64,000 bases of DNA from Saccharibacillus soli (GCA_002189105.1 NIOB01000006.1:372001-436000), one strand, 5' to 3'; positions 1 to 9,231 are shown, counted from the stretch's first letter. Numbers and translations: made by a program. The notes: a model not told the origin generated them from the letters alone.

Positions 1-836
1 CGGAAGAGGGACTGCGCGGAAGTGCCCAGGGCGACAGTATTGCACGATCCAACACCCAGGCAGGTGACTTCGTATACAAAGCCAGCGTGAAGCTTGATCC
101 AAGCGGCGGAGCGGCTTCGCTGCTGCTTCGTTCCGATGCTGCCGGGGGCAGTGGCTATTACCTCAATCTCGATCCTAATATGGATGCACTGCGGTTGTTC
201 TATAAGGTTGGCGGCAGCTTCGCGGAACGTCAGGTATTGGCGCGGTATCCTACCGAGATCCAGTCCGGTCGTACCTACCAGCTGCGCGTACAGGCAGAAG
301 GGCCGCGAATCCGGGCGTGGCTGGATGACAAGCTGGCGTTGGATGTACGCGATGGCACGTTTGTCGAAGGGTATGTAGGACTGCACACGTTTGGCGGTCG
401 TGCTTTCTTTCAGGATGTGCAGCTCTCCAAGGTTAAACCAGCCAAGCTGCGATCCTTTCAACTGACGAATGAAAGCTCTGGTCGTAAACTTATCACCGCA
501 GGACAGGAGCGGGGAGCGTCCGTCAGCCTGGAGGCGGCTAATGAAGCGGGACTGATGTGGACGTCGATCCCTACCGGAAGTCCGGATGGCTCGGTTTCAC
601 TGCGAACACCCGAGGGGCTGACGCTTGATCTCGATGTAGGGCGAGGGGCGCTCCAGCTGTATGATTACCTTGGATATGACAATCAGCGCTGGCTGCTGCG
701 CAGCGGTGCACGCGGAACGTTTTCGATCCTCAATGCTGCGAATGGCCTGGCGCTTACTGAAAAGGCGGACGGAAGCGCAGCCCTTCAACCCTTGAAGGCA
801 GGAGATCGCGCGCAGCAGTGGAAACTCAAGCGTTAG
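1..836 (+). CDS. C-terminal part of secreted GH32-type fructan hydrolase (levanase-like)
   Basis: Partial: the frame is open from base 3 and stops at 836, so the catalytic domain lies upstream of the window. The first ~115 residues (with ARSNTQAGDFVYKASVKL, LLLRSDAAGGSGYYLNLDPN and FGGRAFFQDVQLS) match the pattern of the C-terminal beta-sandwich module of GH32 levanases and inulinases (CBM66-like, as in Bacillus SacC), which binds fructan ends. The last ~130 residues (SFQLTNESSGRKLI, DNQRWLLR, QQWKL) look like a ricin-type beta-trefoil lectin with QxW motifs. The protein probably acts outside the cell on levan or inulin. The family call rests on the accessory domains alone, so another glycosidase carrying the same modules is possible. 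Confidence 0.6.
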   Translation, partial: EEGLRGSAQGDSIARSNTQAGDFVYKASVKLDPSGGAASLLLRSDAAGGSGYYLNLDPNMDALRLFYKVGGSFAERQVLARYPTEIQSGRTYQLRVQAEGPRIRAWLDDKLALDVRDGTFVEGYVGLHTFGGRAFFQDVQLSKVKPAKLRSFQLTNESSGRKLITAGQERGASVSLEAANEAGLMWTSIPTGSPDGSVSLRTPEGLTLDLDVGRGALQLYDYLGYDNQRWLLRSGARGTFSILNAANGLALTEKADGSAALQPLKAGDRAQQWKLKR

Positions 837-908
837 TCAGTTCAGGGACAATCAGGTTGGCTAAAGATTCACTGTCTCCCGTTTAGGTACATGTCCCAAC
901 TTTATGCC

Positions 909-945
909 AACTCTTTCTTCTGTACTGCTGGAGGAAAGAGTTTTT
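909..945 (+). terminator. Rho-independent terminator after the fructan hydrolase
   Basis: A 9-bp stem (AACTCTTTC at 909-917 with GAAAGAGTT at 934-942) is followed by a short T run. It lies 72 nt after the stop of the upstream gene. The rest of the 837-1131 gap shows no gene. Confidence 0.7.
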
Positions 946-1131
946 GCTTTGTACAGCCTACGTTTTGAGGGAGAGACGGACATGCCCATCCAGCAGGAAA
1001 TATCATCCTAAATGCGCCTGAATTGTGCTACATTAAGATCAGGTAAACAAGCAGGTTGGCTTTCAGGATTCCGTCGCTCAAGATCGGTACGGAAGACGGG
1101 AAGCAATCGTCTATTGCGGGAGGGGCTAGAG

Positions 1132-2484
1132 ATGTATTGCAGTCATTGTGGGGCGAGGCTGCCTGAACAGGCGGCGTTTTGTCCATCATGCGGTACAAGT
1201 GTACGTTCAGCGAATCGGGGTAGTGGGGAAGAGAGCGCAGAAGCGCCGCTCCCTGTCAATCTGGGCAAGCGTGAAGAAGAGAGAGAAACAGCGAATCCAT
1301 TCGGTCAGCAGAACATAGCGGATAAGCAGTCTGACAATCTGCTGACCCAGCGTGCAGAGATTCCGGAGGGGACGCCAGGAATGAGGAGGACGCCAGATTC
1401 ATCGCTTCCTTCCTCTTCATCTTCTCCCAGCGGCAAAAAAGGCTTCCGTCACGCCATGTGGATCATTCCCACCCTGCTGCTGGGGATCGGATCTGGCGGT
1501 GTATACATGCTGTACCAGCATGAGAGGGATCTGAACGATCAGGCTTCCGTGCTGCATCAGGAGGCGGGCAAGTTGGCGCTGGAAGGCAAATATGCCGATG
1601 CGCTGGCGAAGCTCGATCAGACAGCCAAGCTTCGGCCAGAATTCGCAGCTGCAAACACCGACCGTACCCTGATTGAGACAGCGCAGCGAGTCAATGAGAA
1701 GCTGGACAAAGTGGCGGCGCAGCTCAAGCAGAATCAGCTCGATGCAGCGGAGAAGTCGCTGGGAACGCTGGAAGATTCGCTGGGCAAGCGCGGCGAACCT
1801 CTGTTTAATCGGGCCAAGAAAACGATGGCGGACAGCCGGGATCGTCTGTCCGTGCTGCGGGTGAAGCAGGAGATTGACAAGCTGGAAGAGGTGGAGGCAC
1901 TCGCTTACAAGCTGCATGAAGTCGATCGGTTGGCTACGGCGGAAGCAGGCGAGGTGCATAAGCTGATCGTCAGCCGTATCGCCGCAATCAGCGGCAAGAA
2001 GGCGGAGGAACTGCTGCAGGCCAAGAGCTTTGGAGAAGCATCCGATCAGGTCAAGCAGGGACTGCAATATGCCTCACAGGACAAGAATTTGCTTGCGCTT
2101 CAGGAGCGGATTGAATCGGAGCAGTCCGCTTTTGAAGCGGCGGAGCAGGCGCGGATTGAACGAGCGGAACAGCAGGCGCAGGCTGATGATCTGAACAACC
2201 GTACAGCCGCTGTCCAGGTGAGTAATCTGAATGCGACCATCTCGGAATACGGCGACATTACGACAACCGGAACGGTTACGAATGTGGCGACCCGTGCGAT
2301 CTATGGCATCGAGATTCATTATTCCGCCTATGATGCTTCGGGGGCCTATCTGTTCTCTTCTTCGACCTTTGCCAGTCCTTATACCCTGGCTCCGGGAGAG
2401 AGTGGAACGTTCAGCACTTACGATTATGGTTGGTATGATTACGTCAATGTCCAGGTCGATAACGTGACCTGGTACTTGCAGTAG
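1132..2484 (+). CDS. Zinc-ribbon membrane protein with coiled coil and FxLYD-like C-terminus
   Basis: 450 aa from an ATG behind a GGGAGG-type ribosome site; an upstream in-frame start at 1012 has no such site. Residues 2-18 form a double-CxxC zinc ribbon (CSHCGARLPEQAAFCPSCG). A low-complexity linker follows, then one membrane helix at about 107-127 and an extracytoplasmic, charged, mostly helical segment of ~200 residues likely to be coiled coil. The last ~95 residues, rich in Tyr and beta strands, resemble FxLYD-type domains. The layout suggests a cytoplasmic zinc ribbon with an external stalk. It lies 12 nt before the HtrA-like protease and is probably co-transcribed, so a joint envelope role is possible. 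Function is not known. Confidence 0.75.
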   Translation: MYCSHCGARLPEQAAFCPSCGTSVRSANRGSGEESAEAPLPVNLGKREEERETANPFGQQNIADKQSDNLLTQRAEIPEGTPGMRRTPDSSLPSSSSSPSGKKGFRHAMWIIPTLLLGIGSGGVYMLYQHERDLNDQASVLHQEAGKLALEGKYADALAKLDQTAKLRPEFAAANTDRTLIETAQRVNEKLDKVAAQLKQNQLDAAEKSLGTLEDSLGKRGEPLFNRAKKTMADSRDRLSVLRVKQEIDKLEEVEALAYKLHEVDRLATAEAGEVHKLIVSRIAAISGKKAEELLQAKSFGEASDQVKQGLQYASQDKNLLALQERIESEQSAFEAAEQARIERAEQQAQADDLNNRTAAVQVSNLNATISEYGDITTTGTVTNVATRAIYGIEIHYSAYDASGAYLFSSSTFASPYTLAPGESGTFSTYDYGWYDYVNVQVDNVTWYLQ

Positions 2485-2496
2485 AGGAGGATCAGC

Positions 2497-3645
2497 ATGA
2501 AAAAAGGATGGATCTTCAGCGGTCTGGCCTCCCTGCTGGTCGCAGCAGGAGCGGGTGGCGCCTCCTGGTACGTGATGGATCTGGTGCCGACAGAGCTGAA
2601 CGCCAAGCCGCTGCTTGCCATTTCGACCAACAAGGCGGTCAGTACCGCTGCGAAGACGAGCAAACCGGCAGCGCTAACGCTCAAGGATGTCATTGCCGAG
2701 ACGCAGAAGAGAGTCGTGATGATTGAGCTGGAGAGCGGATCATTGGGTTCGGGATTTTTGTACAACGACAAGGGCGACATCATTACCAACGCTCATGTGG
2801 TGGAAGGCACACGTCAAGTCAAAGTGAAGACCGCCGATGCGCGTACCCTGGATGGAGAAGTGATTGGCGCAGGCACCAAGACCGATGTGGCGGTCGTCCG
2901 GGTCGCAGGTCTGGCTGGCAGCAAGCCGCTGACGCTGGCGAAGCAGGCCGCAGAGATTGGCGATGAAGTGCTGGCGCTGGGCAGTCCGCTGGGCTTGCAG
3001 AATACGGTCACGACGGGCATCGTCAGCGGTACGGGGCGCGACTTCACCATAGACCCCTACGTCTACAACAATCTATATCAGATCTCTGCGCCGATTGCAC
3101 CGGGCAACAGCGGCGGGCCGCTGGTGGATGCCAAGACGGGAGCTGTGCTGGGCATCAACTCGGCGGTTGTGACCGAGCAGAATTCCATCGGGTTCAGCAT
3201 CCCCATCACCGGTATTCGGGATACGGTTGAAAAATGGTCCCAAAACCCGGGAACCGACCTGCCCAAGCCGGCCTCAGACAATGACGATCAGGGAGATGTT
3301 GGCGATTGGAGCCGGACGGATGAAGCGGAATATGTGGTGGCTGCCTACTACAGCAGTCTGTCTGCCAAAGATTACGTCACGGCATATGCTTACCTGGGCA
3401 GCAGTTGGCAGGCCGGAAGCGACTATAATGATTTCCGTGACGGGTATCGCAATACGGGTACCATTCAAGTGGATTCCATCTCCTCTGAACTCGACGGAGA
3501 TCGGGTAGCGGTTACGATCAAGATTACCGCAGAAGAATTCAAGGATTCGGGGACCGTCTATACGCCGTATAAGCTGGTTTATCAGGTGGGGTACGAGAAC
3601 GAAGTCATGAAGATTTTTAGCGGCAAAGGGCAGAAGCTTTCGTAA
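2497..3645 (+). CDS. HtrA/DegP-like trypsin-family serine protease, membrane-anchored
   Basis: 382 aa; AGAGGAGG lies a few bases before the ATG. An N-terminal hydrophobic segment (residues 5-24) acts as signal anchor. The protease domain spans about 60-230 with a complete triad: His100 (TNAHVV), Asp130 (KTDVAVV) and Ser205 (GNSGGPL). There is no PDZ domain. The last ~100 residues (YVVAAYYSSLSAKDYVTAYAYL) look like an NTF2-like fold, unlike classical HtrA. Expected outside the membrane, in protein quality control or in cleaving a surface partner, plausibly the zinc-ribbon protein encoded just upstream. Substrate unknown. Confidence 0.85.
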   Translation: MKKGWIFSGLASLLVAAGAGGASWYVMDLVPTELNAKPLLAISTNKAVSTAAKTSKPAALTLKDVIAETQKRVVMIELESGSLGSGFLYNDKGDIITNAHVVEGTRQVKVKTADARTLDGEVIGAGTKTDVAVVRVAGLAGSKPLTLAKQAAEIGDEVLALGSPLGLQNTVTTGIVSGTGRDFTIDPYVYNNLYQISAPIAPGNSGGPLVDAKTGAVLGINSAVVTEQNSIGFSIPITGIRDTVEKWSQNPGTDLPKPASDNDDQGDVGDWSRTDEAEYVVAAYYSSLSAKDYVTAYAYLGSSWQAGSDYNDFRDGYRNTGTIQVDSISSELDGDRVAVTIKITAEEFKDSGTVYTPYKLVYQVGYENEVMKIFSGKGQKLS

Positions 3646-3880
3646 ACAGGAGAGTCCCAGGCAAGAAGCGTGCGGGCTGGAAAGAAGAGGCTGCAAAAAG
3701 AATATTCGTCCAGTCCAAAGCGGGGTAATGGGAAGCAGACTACTCCCCGTTGGACGGCCGCGGCGGCATCCATACGGGGTGCCGTTTTTCGGTGCATGGT
3801 TTTTCCTGGTGCGCGAAATGAACGAACAAGGATCAGAAGATTGTGAATCATGGCGCAATTAACCGCTTTCAATCTGGTTC

Positions 3881-3910
3881 TTTACAATTTTGTGACAAGA
3901 GGAGTAAGAT
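3881..3910 (+). promoter_or_regulatory. SigA-type promoter of the gluconate operon
   Basis: TTTACA (3881-3886) and TAAGAT (3905-3910) are separated by 18 bp. The expected start lies just before the operator at 3924, which is a good position for repression by GntR. Confidence 0.6.
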
Positions 3911-3920
3911 AAAAGAGAAA

Positions 3921-3940
3921 GTTGTATACAGGTATACTTG
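3921..3940. promoter_or_regulatory. GntR-type operator upstream of 6-phosphogluconate dehydrogenase
   Basis: GTATAC at 3924-3929 and 3932-3937 form an exact palindrome around AG, followed by TTG. It resembles the Bacillus subtilis gnt operator, whose core is ACTTGTATACAAGT. It sits just downstream of the -10 box, and a GntR gene is the next gene but one. Confidence 0.6.
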
Positions 3941-4007
3941 TTTAAATTTTGGGCATGGAATCATCGTCATATAATCAGCCAAGACAGAAGAAAAAGGAGC
4001 GAATAGC

Positions 4008-4910
4008 ATGAAAATTGGAATGATCGGCCTTGGTAAAATGGGCTATAACCTCGTATTAAATCTGTTGGAGAATGGGCACGACGTTGTAGTGAATGACGTG
4101 AACCCGGAACCTGGACGCGAGCTGGCGAAAAAAGGGGCTGCTGCCGCAGAATCGGTAGCCGAACTGGTTGCACAGTTGGAGAAACCTCGCGTGGTTTGGG
4201 TCATGGTACCTGCGGGTGCGATCGTCGATGGCGTGCTGAACGGGCTGTCCGACCTGCTGGAAGAAGGCGACATCATCATCGACGGCGGGAACTCACAGTA
4301 TAAGGATTCCATTCGCCGCTCTGAAATGTTGAGCCGCAAAGGGATTTTCTTCTTCGATGCCGGAACCAGCGGCGGCATGTCGGGTGCGCAGAACGGTGGA
4401 TGTTTCATGATCGGTGGAGACAAAGAAGCCTTCAAGACCATCGAACCGCTGTTCAAGGATCTTGCGGTCGAAGAGGGTTATCTGTATACAGGTCCTAGCG
4501 GAAGCGGCCATTACCTCAAGATGGTGCATAACGGCATCGAATACGGCATGATGCAGGCCATCGGTGAAGGATTTGAAGTATTGGAGAAAAGTGCGTTCGA
4601 TTACGATCATGAAGCGGTAGCCCGCGTCTGGTCAAATGGTTCGGTCATTCGCGGCTGGCTGATGGAGCTGACGCAAAATGCCTTCTCCAAAGATCCGAAT
4701 CTCGATGAAATCAAGGGCGTGATGCAAAGCTCTGGCGAGGGCAAATGGACGGTGCAGGAAGCACTTGATCTTGAAGTCAGCACGCCGGTTATCGCGCTGT
4801 CGCTGTTGATGCGCTACCGCTCGTTGGAGAACGATACGTTCCACGGCAAAGTGGTCGCCGCTCTGCGCAATGAATTCGGCGGACATTCGGTGGTTAAGGA
4901 TAACGAGTAG
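4008..4910 (+). CDS. gnd: 6-phosphogluconate dehydrogenase, decarboxylating (short form)
   Basis: 300 aa, behind AAAGGAG. It oxidises 6-phosphogluconate to ribulose 5-phosphate with loss of CO2 and reduction of NAD(P). The N-terminus has the dinucleotide-binding GLGKMGYNL motif, followed by DGGNSQYKDS, DAGTSGGMSGA (substrate loop) and GHYLKMVHNGIEYGMMQ (catalytic Lys and Asn region), all typical of the family. The length fits the short YqeC/GntZ-like subfamily and not the 470-residue form. It heads a cluster with gntR, gntP and gntK, so it takes the product of gluconokinase into the pentose phosphate pathway. The upstream operator points to GntR control. Confidence 0.92.
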   Translation: MKIGMIGLGKMGYNLVLNLLENGHDVVVNDVNPEPGRELAKKGAAAAESVAELVAQLEKPRVVWVMVPAGAIVDGVLNGLSDLLEEGDIIIDGGNSQYKDSIRRSEMLSRKGIFFFDAGTSGGMSGAQNGGCFMIGGDKEAFKTIEPLFKDLAVEEGYLYTGPSGSGHYLKMVHNGIEYGMMQAIGEGFEVLEKSAFDYDHEAVARVWSNGSVIRGWLMELTQNAFSKDPNLDEIKGVMQSSGEGKWTVQEALDLEVSTPVIALSLLMRYRSLENDTFHGKVVAALRNEFGGHSVVKDNE

Positions 4911-5050
4911 GCCGCTGACCGTTACACAGGCTGCCTGCCAAGCGGCGGAACTTCAACAGCAAGTATGCTAGAATCAGGGGAGGACAACTGCGGCACAGGC
5001 GGCATTTGCGCCCTGCTGCCGCAGGCCAATTCGGTAACGGAGGTTTGACC

Positions 5051-5722
5051 ATGCAATATCCTTCCGCTTGGCTCCACGGCGCTTCGCTTGGGGAGTCGAT
5101 CGCCAGCCGACTGCGGCTGCAAATTATCAATGAAGAGATCAAGCCGGGTGAGGTGATCTCGGAGAATCGAGTCGCGGAGACGTTCGGAACCAGTCGTTCG
5201 CCTGTGCGTGAAGCCCTGAAGATGCTGGCTAGTGAAGGGCTGATTCGCCTGGAGCGTATGGGCGCAGTGGTTGTTGGACTGAATCTCGAAGATGTGAAGG
5301 AGCTGTACGATGTGCGCTACCTGATCGAGAGCTTCGCACAGCAGCGCTTGGCGGATCGGGACAATGCGGCATTGGTCTCGCAGCTGCTCCAGGCCATTGA
5401 TCGGATGAAGCTTGCAGCGAAGCATGGCGATTATGTGGAATTTGCGTATCAGGATTTTTCGTTTCATGAACGGATCGTCATGGAAGCACGGCACACCCGA
5501 ATTCTGCACTTGTGGAACAGCATCCGCCCGATTGTCATGACCGTGATTCTACTGACCACAGAGCAGGGATTCCGGCAGGGCGAGCAGCGAATGAGCTGGG
5601 TCGCAGACAAGCACGAGATGATCGTGGAAGGGCTTCGTTCCGGCAGCGCCGACCGGATTCGGGAAGTCGTAAAAGCTTATTTTGATGATTCAGGCGAGAC
5701 GTTGAACCGCAGTTTGCATTGA
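5051..5722 (+). CDS. gntR: GntR-family regulator of gluconate use (FadR/FCD subfamily)
   Basis: 223 aa; start chosen at the ATG behind GGAGGTTTGACC. An N-terminal winged helix-turn-helix (about 15-80, with ISENRVAETFGTSRSPVREALKMLASEGLI) is followed by an all-helical FCD effector domain carrying the expected metal-ligand residues (Asp in LYDVRYLIE, His in FSFHERIV, and a C-terminal His). It most likely represses the gnt genes and is released by gluconate or a phosphorylated derivative. GntR-type palindromes lie before gnd and before gntP. It ends at a strong terminator, so gntP has its own promoter region. Confidence 0.85.
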   Translation: MQYPSAWLHGASLGESIASRLRLQIINEEIKPGEVISENRVAETFGTSRSPVREALKMLASEGLIRLERMGAVVVGLNLEDVKELYDVRYLIESFAQQRLADRDNAALVSQLLQAIDRMKLAAKHGDYVEFAYQDFSFHERIVMEARHTRILHLWNSIRPIVMTVILLTTEQGFRQGEQRMSWVADKHEMIVEGLRSGSADRIREVVKAYFDDSGETLNRSLH

Positions 5723-5739
5723 GGCGTTTGGTTATCAGC

Positions 5740-5771
5740 CGGGAAAAAGCTTGAAGGACAGCTTTTTCCCG
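5740..5771 (+). terminator. Terminator after gntR
   Basis: CGGGAAAAAGCT (from 5740) pairs exactly with AGCTTTTTCCCG (ending 5771) around an 8-nt loop. The T run lies inside the stem, so termination may be partial. Confidence 0.6.
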
Positions 5772-5775
5772 ACTA

Positions 5776-5791
5776 ACTTGTCTACAAGTAT
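5776..5791. promoter_or_regulatory. GntR-type operator upstream of the gluconate permease
   Basis: ACTTGT (5776-5781) and ACAAGT (5784-5789) make a perfect inverted repeat with a 2-bp centre, nearly identical to the B. subtilis gnt operator half sites. Confidence 0.7.
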
Positions 5792-5840
5792 ACCAACCAA
5801 AGAAGCATGAGGGCCAGAGGCTAAAAAGCTTTATGTATTT

Positions 5841-5855
5841 ATGTAAGCGTTACGA
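5841..5855 (+). promoter_or_regulatory. cre-like CcpA site upstream of gluconate permease
   Basis: ATGTAAGCGTTACGA fits the WTGNAANCGNWNNCW consensus except at position 14. It lies between the GntR operator and the permease start, which suggests carbon catabolite repression of gluconate uptake. Confidence 0.5.
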
Positions 5856-5908
5856 AAAATACATCACGGTATCCGCAGACGGAACCGCCTGTTATGAAGG
5901 AGGACGTT

Positions 5909-7270
5909 ATGGAAAGTTTGTTTGGATTGAGTCATAACGCAACGCTGCTCGTATGGACAGCCGTTGCCATCGTGTTTCTGATTCTGCTGATCGCCAAATA
6001 CAAATGGAATCCGTTCGTTACGCTGCTGATGTCTGCGCTGATTCTGGGCCTGCTGTCCGGGATGGAAGCGCAGAAGCTGATTAAATCCGTCACCAATGGT
6101 CTGGGCGGTACACTGGGGACGATTGCGATCGTTATTGGTCTGGGCACCATGCTCGGCAAGATGATGGCTGAATCGGGTGGGGCAGAGCGAATTGCCAACA
6201 CGCTGATTGATAAGTTTGGGGTCAAAAGAGTACACTGGGCGATGGTCATTGTCGGCTTCATTGTCGGGATTCCGGTATTCTTTGAAGTGGGCGTCATTCT
6301 GCTCATTCCGATCATCTTCCTGGTTGCACGCAAGACAGGCATGTCGCTGCTGCATATCGGGATTCCGATTCTGGCCGGTCTCTCAACGGTGCATGGTCTC
6401 GTTCCACCGCACCCTGCCCCGATGATTGCCATTGATGCCTTTGGAGCCAATCTCGGCACAACGATTCTCTACGCGCTGATTGTCGGGATTCCGACGGCAA
6501 TTATTGCGGGCCCGGTATTTGGTAAATTTATTGGCAAGCGAATTCTTGTGACGCCGCCGTCTGAGCTGGCCGATCAGTTCTCCGCCAAAAATACAGAGAA
6601 CCTGCCGGGCTTTGGGATCACCCTGTTCACCATCCTGCTTCCGGTGCTGCTGATGCTGCTGGGTTCCATTGCAGGAATCGTCGATCCCGACGGAACAAGC
6701 GGATTTACGCATTTTGCCGAATTTGTGGGTCACGAAGTCATTGCCTTGTTGATCTCGGCTGTCTTCTCGTTCTTCTCTCTGGGCTTCGCCCGAGGCTTCA
6801 CCAAAGCGGACATCTCCAAATTCACCAGCGAATGTCTGGCACCAACCGCCTCGATCATTCTGATTATCGGCGGTGGGGGTGCGTTCAAGCAGGTGCTGAT
6901 CGACAGCGGTGTGGGTGAAGCCATCGCCGCGCTTGCCAGTCAATCGCATATTAACGTCATCTTGTTCGCCTGGCTGGTTGCCGCACTGATTCGTGTGGCG
7001 ACGGGTTCGGCCACAGTCGCCATGACAACAGCAGCGGGAATCGTCGCACCTGTGCTGGCCGTATCCACGGGCGTGAACATTGAGTTGGTCGTGCTGGCGA
7101 CAGGTGCAGGTTCGCTTGTCCTGTCACATGTCAACGATGCCGGCTTCTGGATGATTAAGGAATTCTTCGGTATGACGGTTGTTCAGACGCTGAAGTCCTG
7201 GACGGCGATGGAGACCATCTTGTCCGTTGTCGGATTAATCTTTATTCTTATCTTGAGCGTGTTTGTTTAA
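5909..7270 (+). CDS. gntP: Gluconate:H+ symporter, GntP family
   Basis: 453 aa; start chosen at the second ATG because AAGGAGGACGTT lies just before it. The sequence is almost entirely hydrophobic with about 12 membrane helices. GntP-family landmarks are present: LGTMLGKMMAESGGAERIA, VPPHPAP, RVATGSATVAMTTAAGI and LSHVNDAGFWM. The protein brings gluconate into the cell by proton symport. It lies between gntR and gntK and follows a GntR operator and a cre-like site. Other sugar acids are possible substrates within the family, but the neighbours favour gluconate. Confidence 0.92.
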   Translation: MESLFGLSHNATLLVWTAVAIVFLILLIAKYKWNPFVTLLMSALILGLLSGMEAQKLIKSVTNGLGGTLGTIAIVIGLGTMLGKMMAESGGAERIANTLIDKFGVKRVHWAMVIVGFIVGIPVFFEVGVILLIPIIFLVARKTGMSLLHIGIPILAGLSTVHGLVPPHPAPMIAIDAFGANLGTTILYALIVGIPTAIIAGPVFGKFIGKRILVTPPSELADQFSAKNTENLPGFGITLFTILLPVLLMLLGSIAGIVDPDGTSGFTHFAEFVGHEVIALLISAVFSFFSLGFARGFTKADISKFTSECLAPTASIILIIGGGGAFKQVLIDSGVGEAIAALASQSHINVILFAWLVAALIRVATGSATVAMTTAAGIVAPVLAVSTGVNIELVVLATGAGSLVLSHVNDAGFWMIKEFFGMTVVQTLKSWTAMETILSVVGLIFILILSVFV

Positions 7271-7356
7271 CAGTGCCCTTTCAACTCTTATCAGAAAAAC
7301 ATAAGCTTACCTGTGGTGTTGATAAGGTAATAGATAGCAGGAGTGCAAAATAAACT

Positions 7357-7392
7357 GGCAGCAGCGGGTTGGAACGTCAGCCTGCTGCTGCC
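7357..7392. other. Intercistronic hairpin before gntK
   Basis: GGCAGCAGCGGG (7357-7368) pairs with CCTGCTGCTGCC (7381-7392) with one G-T pair and a 12-nt loop. It ends 26 nt before the gntK start and has no T run. It may stabilise or separate the gntP and gntK messages. Confidence 0.45.
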
Positions 7393-7418
7393 CTATTCGG
7401 AAGGAAGGTTCTCGCCAC

Positions 7419-8966
7419 ATGAACGATAAATGGATGATCGGCGTCGATATTGGGACGACCAGCACCAAGGCTGTGCTGTTCAAGGAAAATGGAGAGGTAG
7501 TCTCGCAGGAGAACGTAGGGTATCCACTGCATACCCCTTCGCCGTCCGTAGCTGAACAAGATCCGGCAGAGATCTACCGGGCGGTCATTCGGGCGATCGA
7601 AGGTGCCGTGCGTAACGGCGGGGCGAAGCCGGAACAGATCCTGCTCGTATCCTTCAGTTCGGCGATGCACAGCCTGATCGGGGTCGATGAATACGGCGAG
7701 CCGGTCACGGCCTGCATCACCTGGGCGGACAATCGCAGTGCGGCATGGACGAAGAAACTCAAGAATGAACTGGGCGGTCGGGAGATTTATTTGCGTACGG
7801 GAACGCCGATCCATCCCATGTCTCCGCTGTCCAAGCTGCTCTGGCTGCGTCACGACCAGACGGAGCTGTTTGAACGCTGCCATAAATTCATCTCGATCAA
7901 AGAGTATATCTTCTTCCGTCTGTTTGGGGAATATGTAATCGACCATTCGATTGCTTCAGCAACCGGACTGTTCAATCTGGAGCAGCTGGATTGGGATGGA
8001 GAGGCGCTGAAGTTGGCCGGAGTTACCCCAGAGCGCTTATCCAAGCCTGTACCGACCACGCATGTCATGAGCGGTCTGCCGCCTGCGCTGGCGGCTGATC
8101 TGGGATTGGCGGTAGAGACGCCATTTATCGTTGGGGCAAGCGATGGGGTCCTGTCGAATCTGGGCGTAGGAGCCATTCGTCCGGGCGTCGTAGCGGCTAC
8201 AATCGGCACAAGCGGTGCGATTCGTACAGTGGTGGATCGTCCGGTGACCGATCCCAAGGGACGCTTCTTCTGCTATGCACTGGCACCGGGGCTCTGGGTG
8301 ATTGGCGGCCCGGTCAATAACGGCGGCATGCTGTTCCGCTGGGTGCGCGATGAATTTGCAGCCTCGGAAGTGGAGACCGCCAAGCGGCTGGGGATCGATC
8401 CGTATGATGTCCTCACCCGAATAGCCGAACAGGTTCGTCCGGGGTCGGAAGGACTGCTGTTCCATCCATATCTGACCGGAGAACGCGCACCGCTGTGGAA
8501 TCCGGATGCCCGCGGTTCCTTCTTCGGCCTGACGATGAATCACCGAAAAGAGCATATGATCCGCTCTGTGCTGGAAGGGGTCATTTTCAACCTGTATACC
8601 GTTATGCTGGCGATGGAAGAACAGATCGGAAGACCGCAGAAGATTCACGCTACTGGTGGTTTTGCTCGCTCACCGCTGTGGCGGCAGATGATGGCGGACA
8701 TCTTCGATCAGGAAGTGGTTGTACCGGAGAGCTTTGAAAGCTCCTGCCTGGGCGCAGCCGTACTTGGACTCTATGCGCTCAAACGGGTACCGTCGCTCGA
8801 TGTGGTGGAAGAGATGATCGGCGGTACGCACAAGCATGAGCCTAACGAAGAAAGTGCCAAGATCTACAAGCATCTGCTGCCGATCTTCATCTCTGTGTCT
8901 CGCAGTCTGGAGAACGAATATGAAGCGATCGCCCGGTTCCAGCGGGAGATGGCGGGAGAGGCGTAA
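7419..8966 (+). CDS. gntK: Gluconokinase, FGGY family
   Basis: 515 aa, behind AAGGAAGG. It phosphorylates gluconate to 6-phosphogluconate using ATP. The N-terminal domain has the phosphate-binding GVDIGTTSTKAVLF motif; the C-terminal domain has the adenosine-binding ATGGFARSPLWRQMMADIF and the typical HPYLTGERAPLWNPDARGSF stretch. Its length equals that of Bacillus GntK, and it differs from the short P-loop kinase GntK of E. coli. Together with gntP and gnd it completes the route from gluconate to the pentose phosphate pathway. Confidence 0.93.
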   Translation: MNDKWMIGVDIGTTSTKAVLFKENGEVVSQENVGYPLHTPSPSVAEQDPAEIYRAVIRAIEGAVRNGGAKPEQILLVSFSSAMHSLIGVDEYGEPVTACITWADNRSAAWTKKLKNELGGREIYLRTGTPIHPMSPLSKLLWLRHDQTELFERCHKFISIKEYIFFRLFGEYVIDHSIASATGLFNLEQLDWDGEALKLAGVTPERLSKPVPTTHVMSGLPPALAADLGLAVETPFIVGASDGVLSNLGVGAIRPGVVAATIGTSGAIRTVVDRPVTDPKGRFFCYALAPGLWVIGGPVNNGGMLFRWVRDEFAASEVETAKRLGIDPYDVLTRIAEQVRPGSEGLLFHPYLTGERAPLWNPDARGSFFGLTMNHRKEHMIRSVLEGVIFNLYTVMLAMEEQIGRPQKIHATGGFARSPLWRQMMADIFDQEVVVPESFESSCLGAAVLGLYALKRVPSLDVVEEMIGGTHKHEPNEESAKIYKHLLPIFISVSRSLENEYEAIARFQREMAGEA

Positions 8967-9103
8967 CCAGTCGCAGACCCGGTAACAGCCGTCCAAAAAG
9001 TCTAACATTCGTAGAATTTATCATCCGCTAGGCTGGGTGTGATCGGATCTCAAACAGGACTGCGGGGTGCATCCAAGATTGTACCCCACTCAAACATCAA
9101 ATA

Positions 9104-9148
9104 AAGCCGCCAGCTGCTTGACAGAAGTCGAGAAGCTGGCGGCTTTTT
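9104..9148. terminator. Bidirectional terminator between gntK and the SLH gene
   Basis: AAGCCGCCAGCT (9104-9115) pairs exactly with AGCTGGCGGCTT (9134-9145), followed by TTTTT. On the other strand a short T-rich tract also follows. It serves the converging gntK and SLH genes. Confidence 0.8.
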
Positions 9149-9231
9149 GAGTGGTGCAGGATTTCGGTTGCAAGGCTTCGATTGTAAGATTTCGATTGTA
9201 AGATTTAAACTGCAGGATGTTCGGTGCACGT

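Larger units (their letters stand above)
3646..4007. other. Intergenic region with inverted repeat, promoter and operator
   Basis: No gene is seen. An inverted repeat (GTCCAAAGCGGGG at 3713-3725 with CCCCGTTGGAC at 3745-3755) may end the protease transcript although it lacks a T run. The promoter and GntR-type operator of the gluconate operon fill the right part. Confidence 0.6.
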
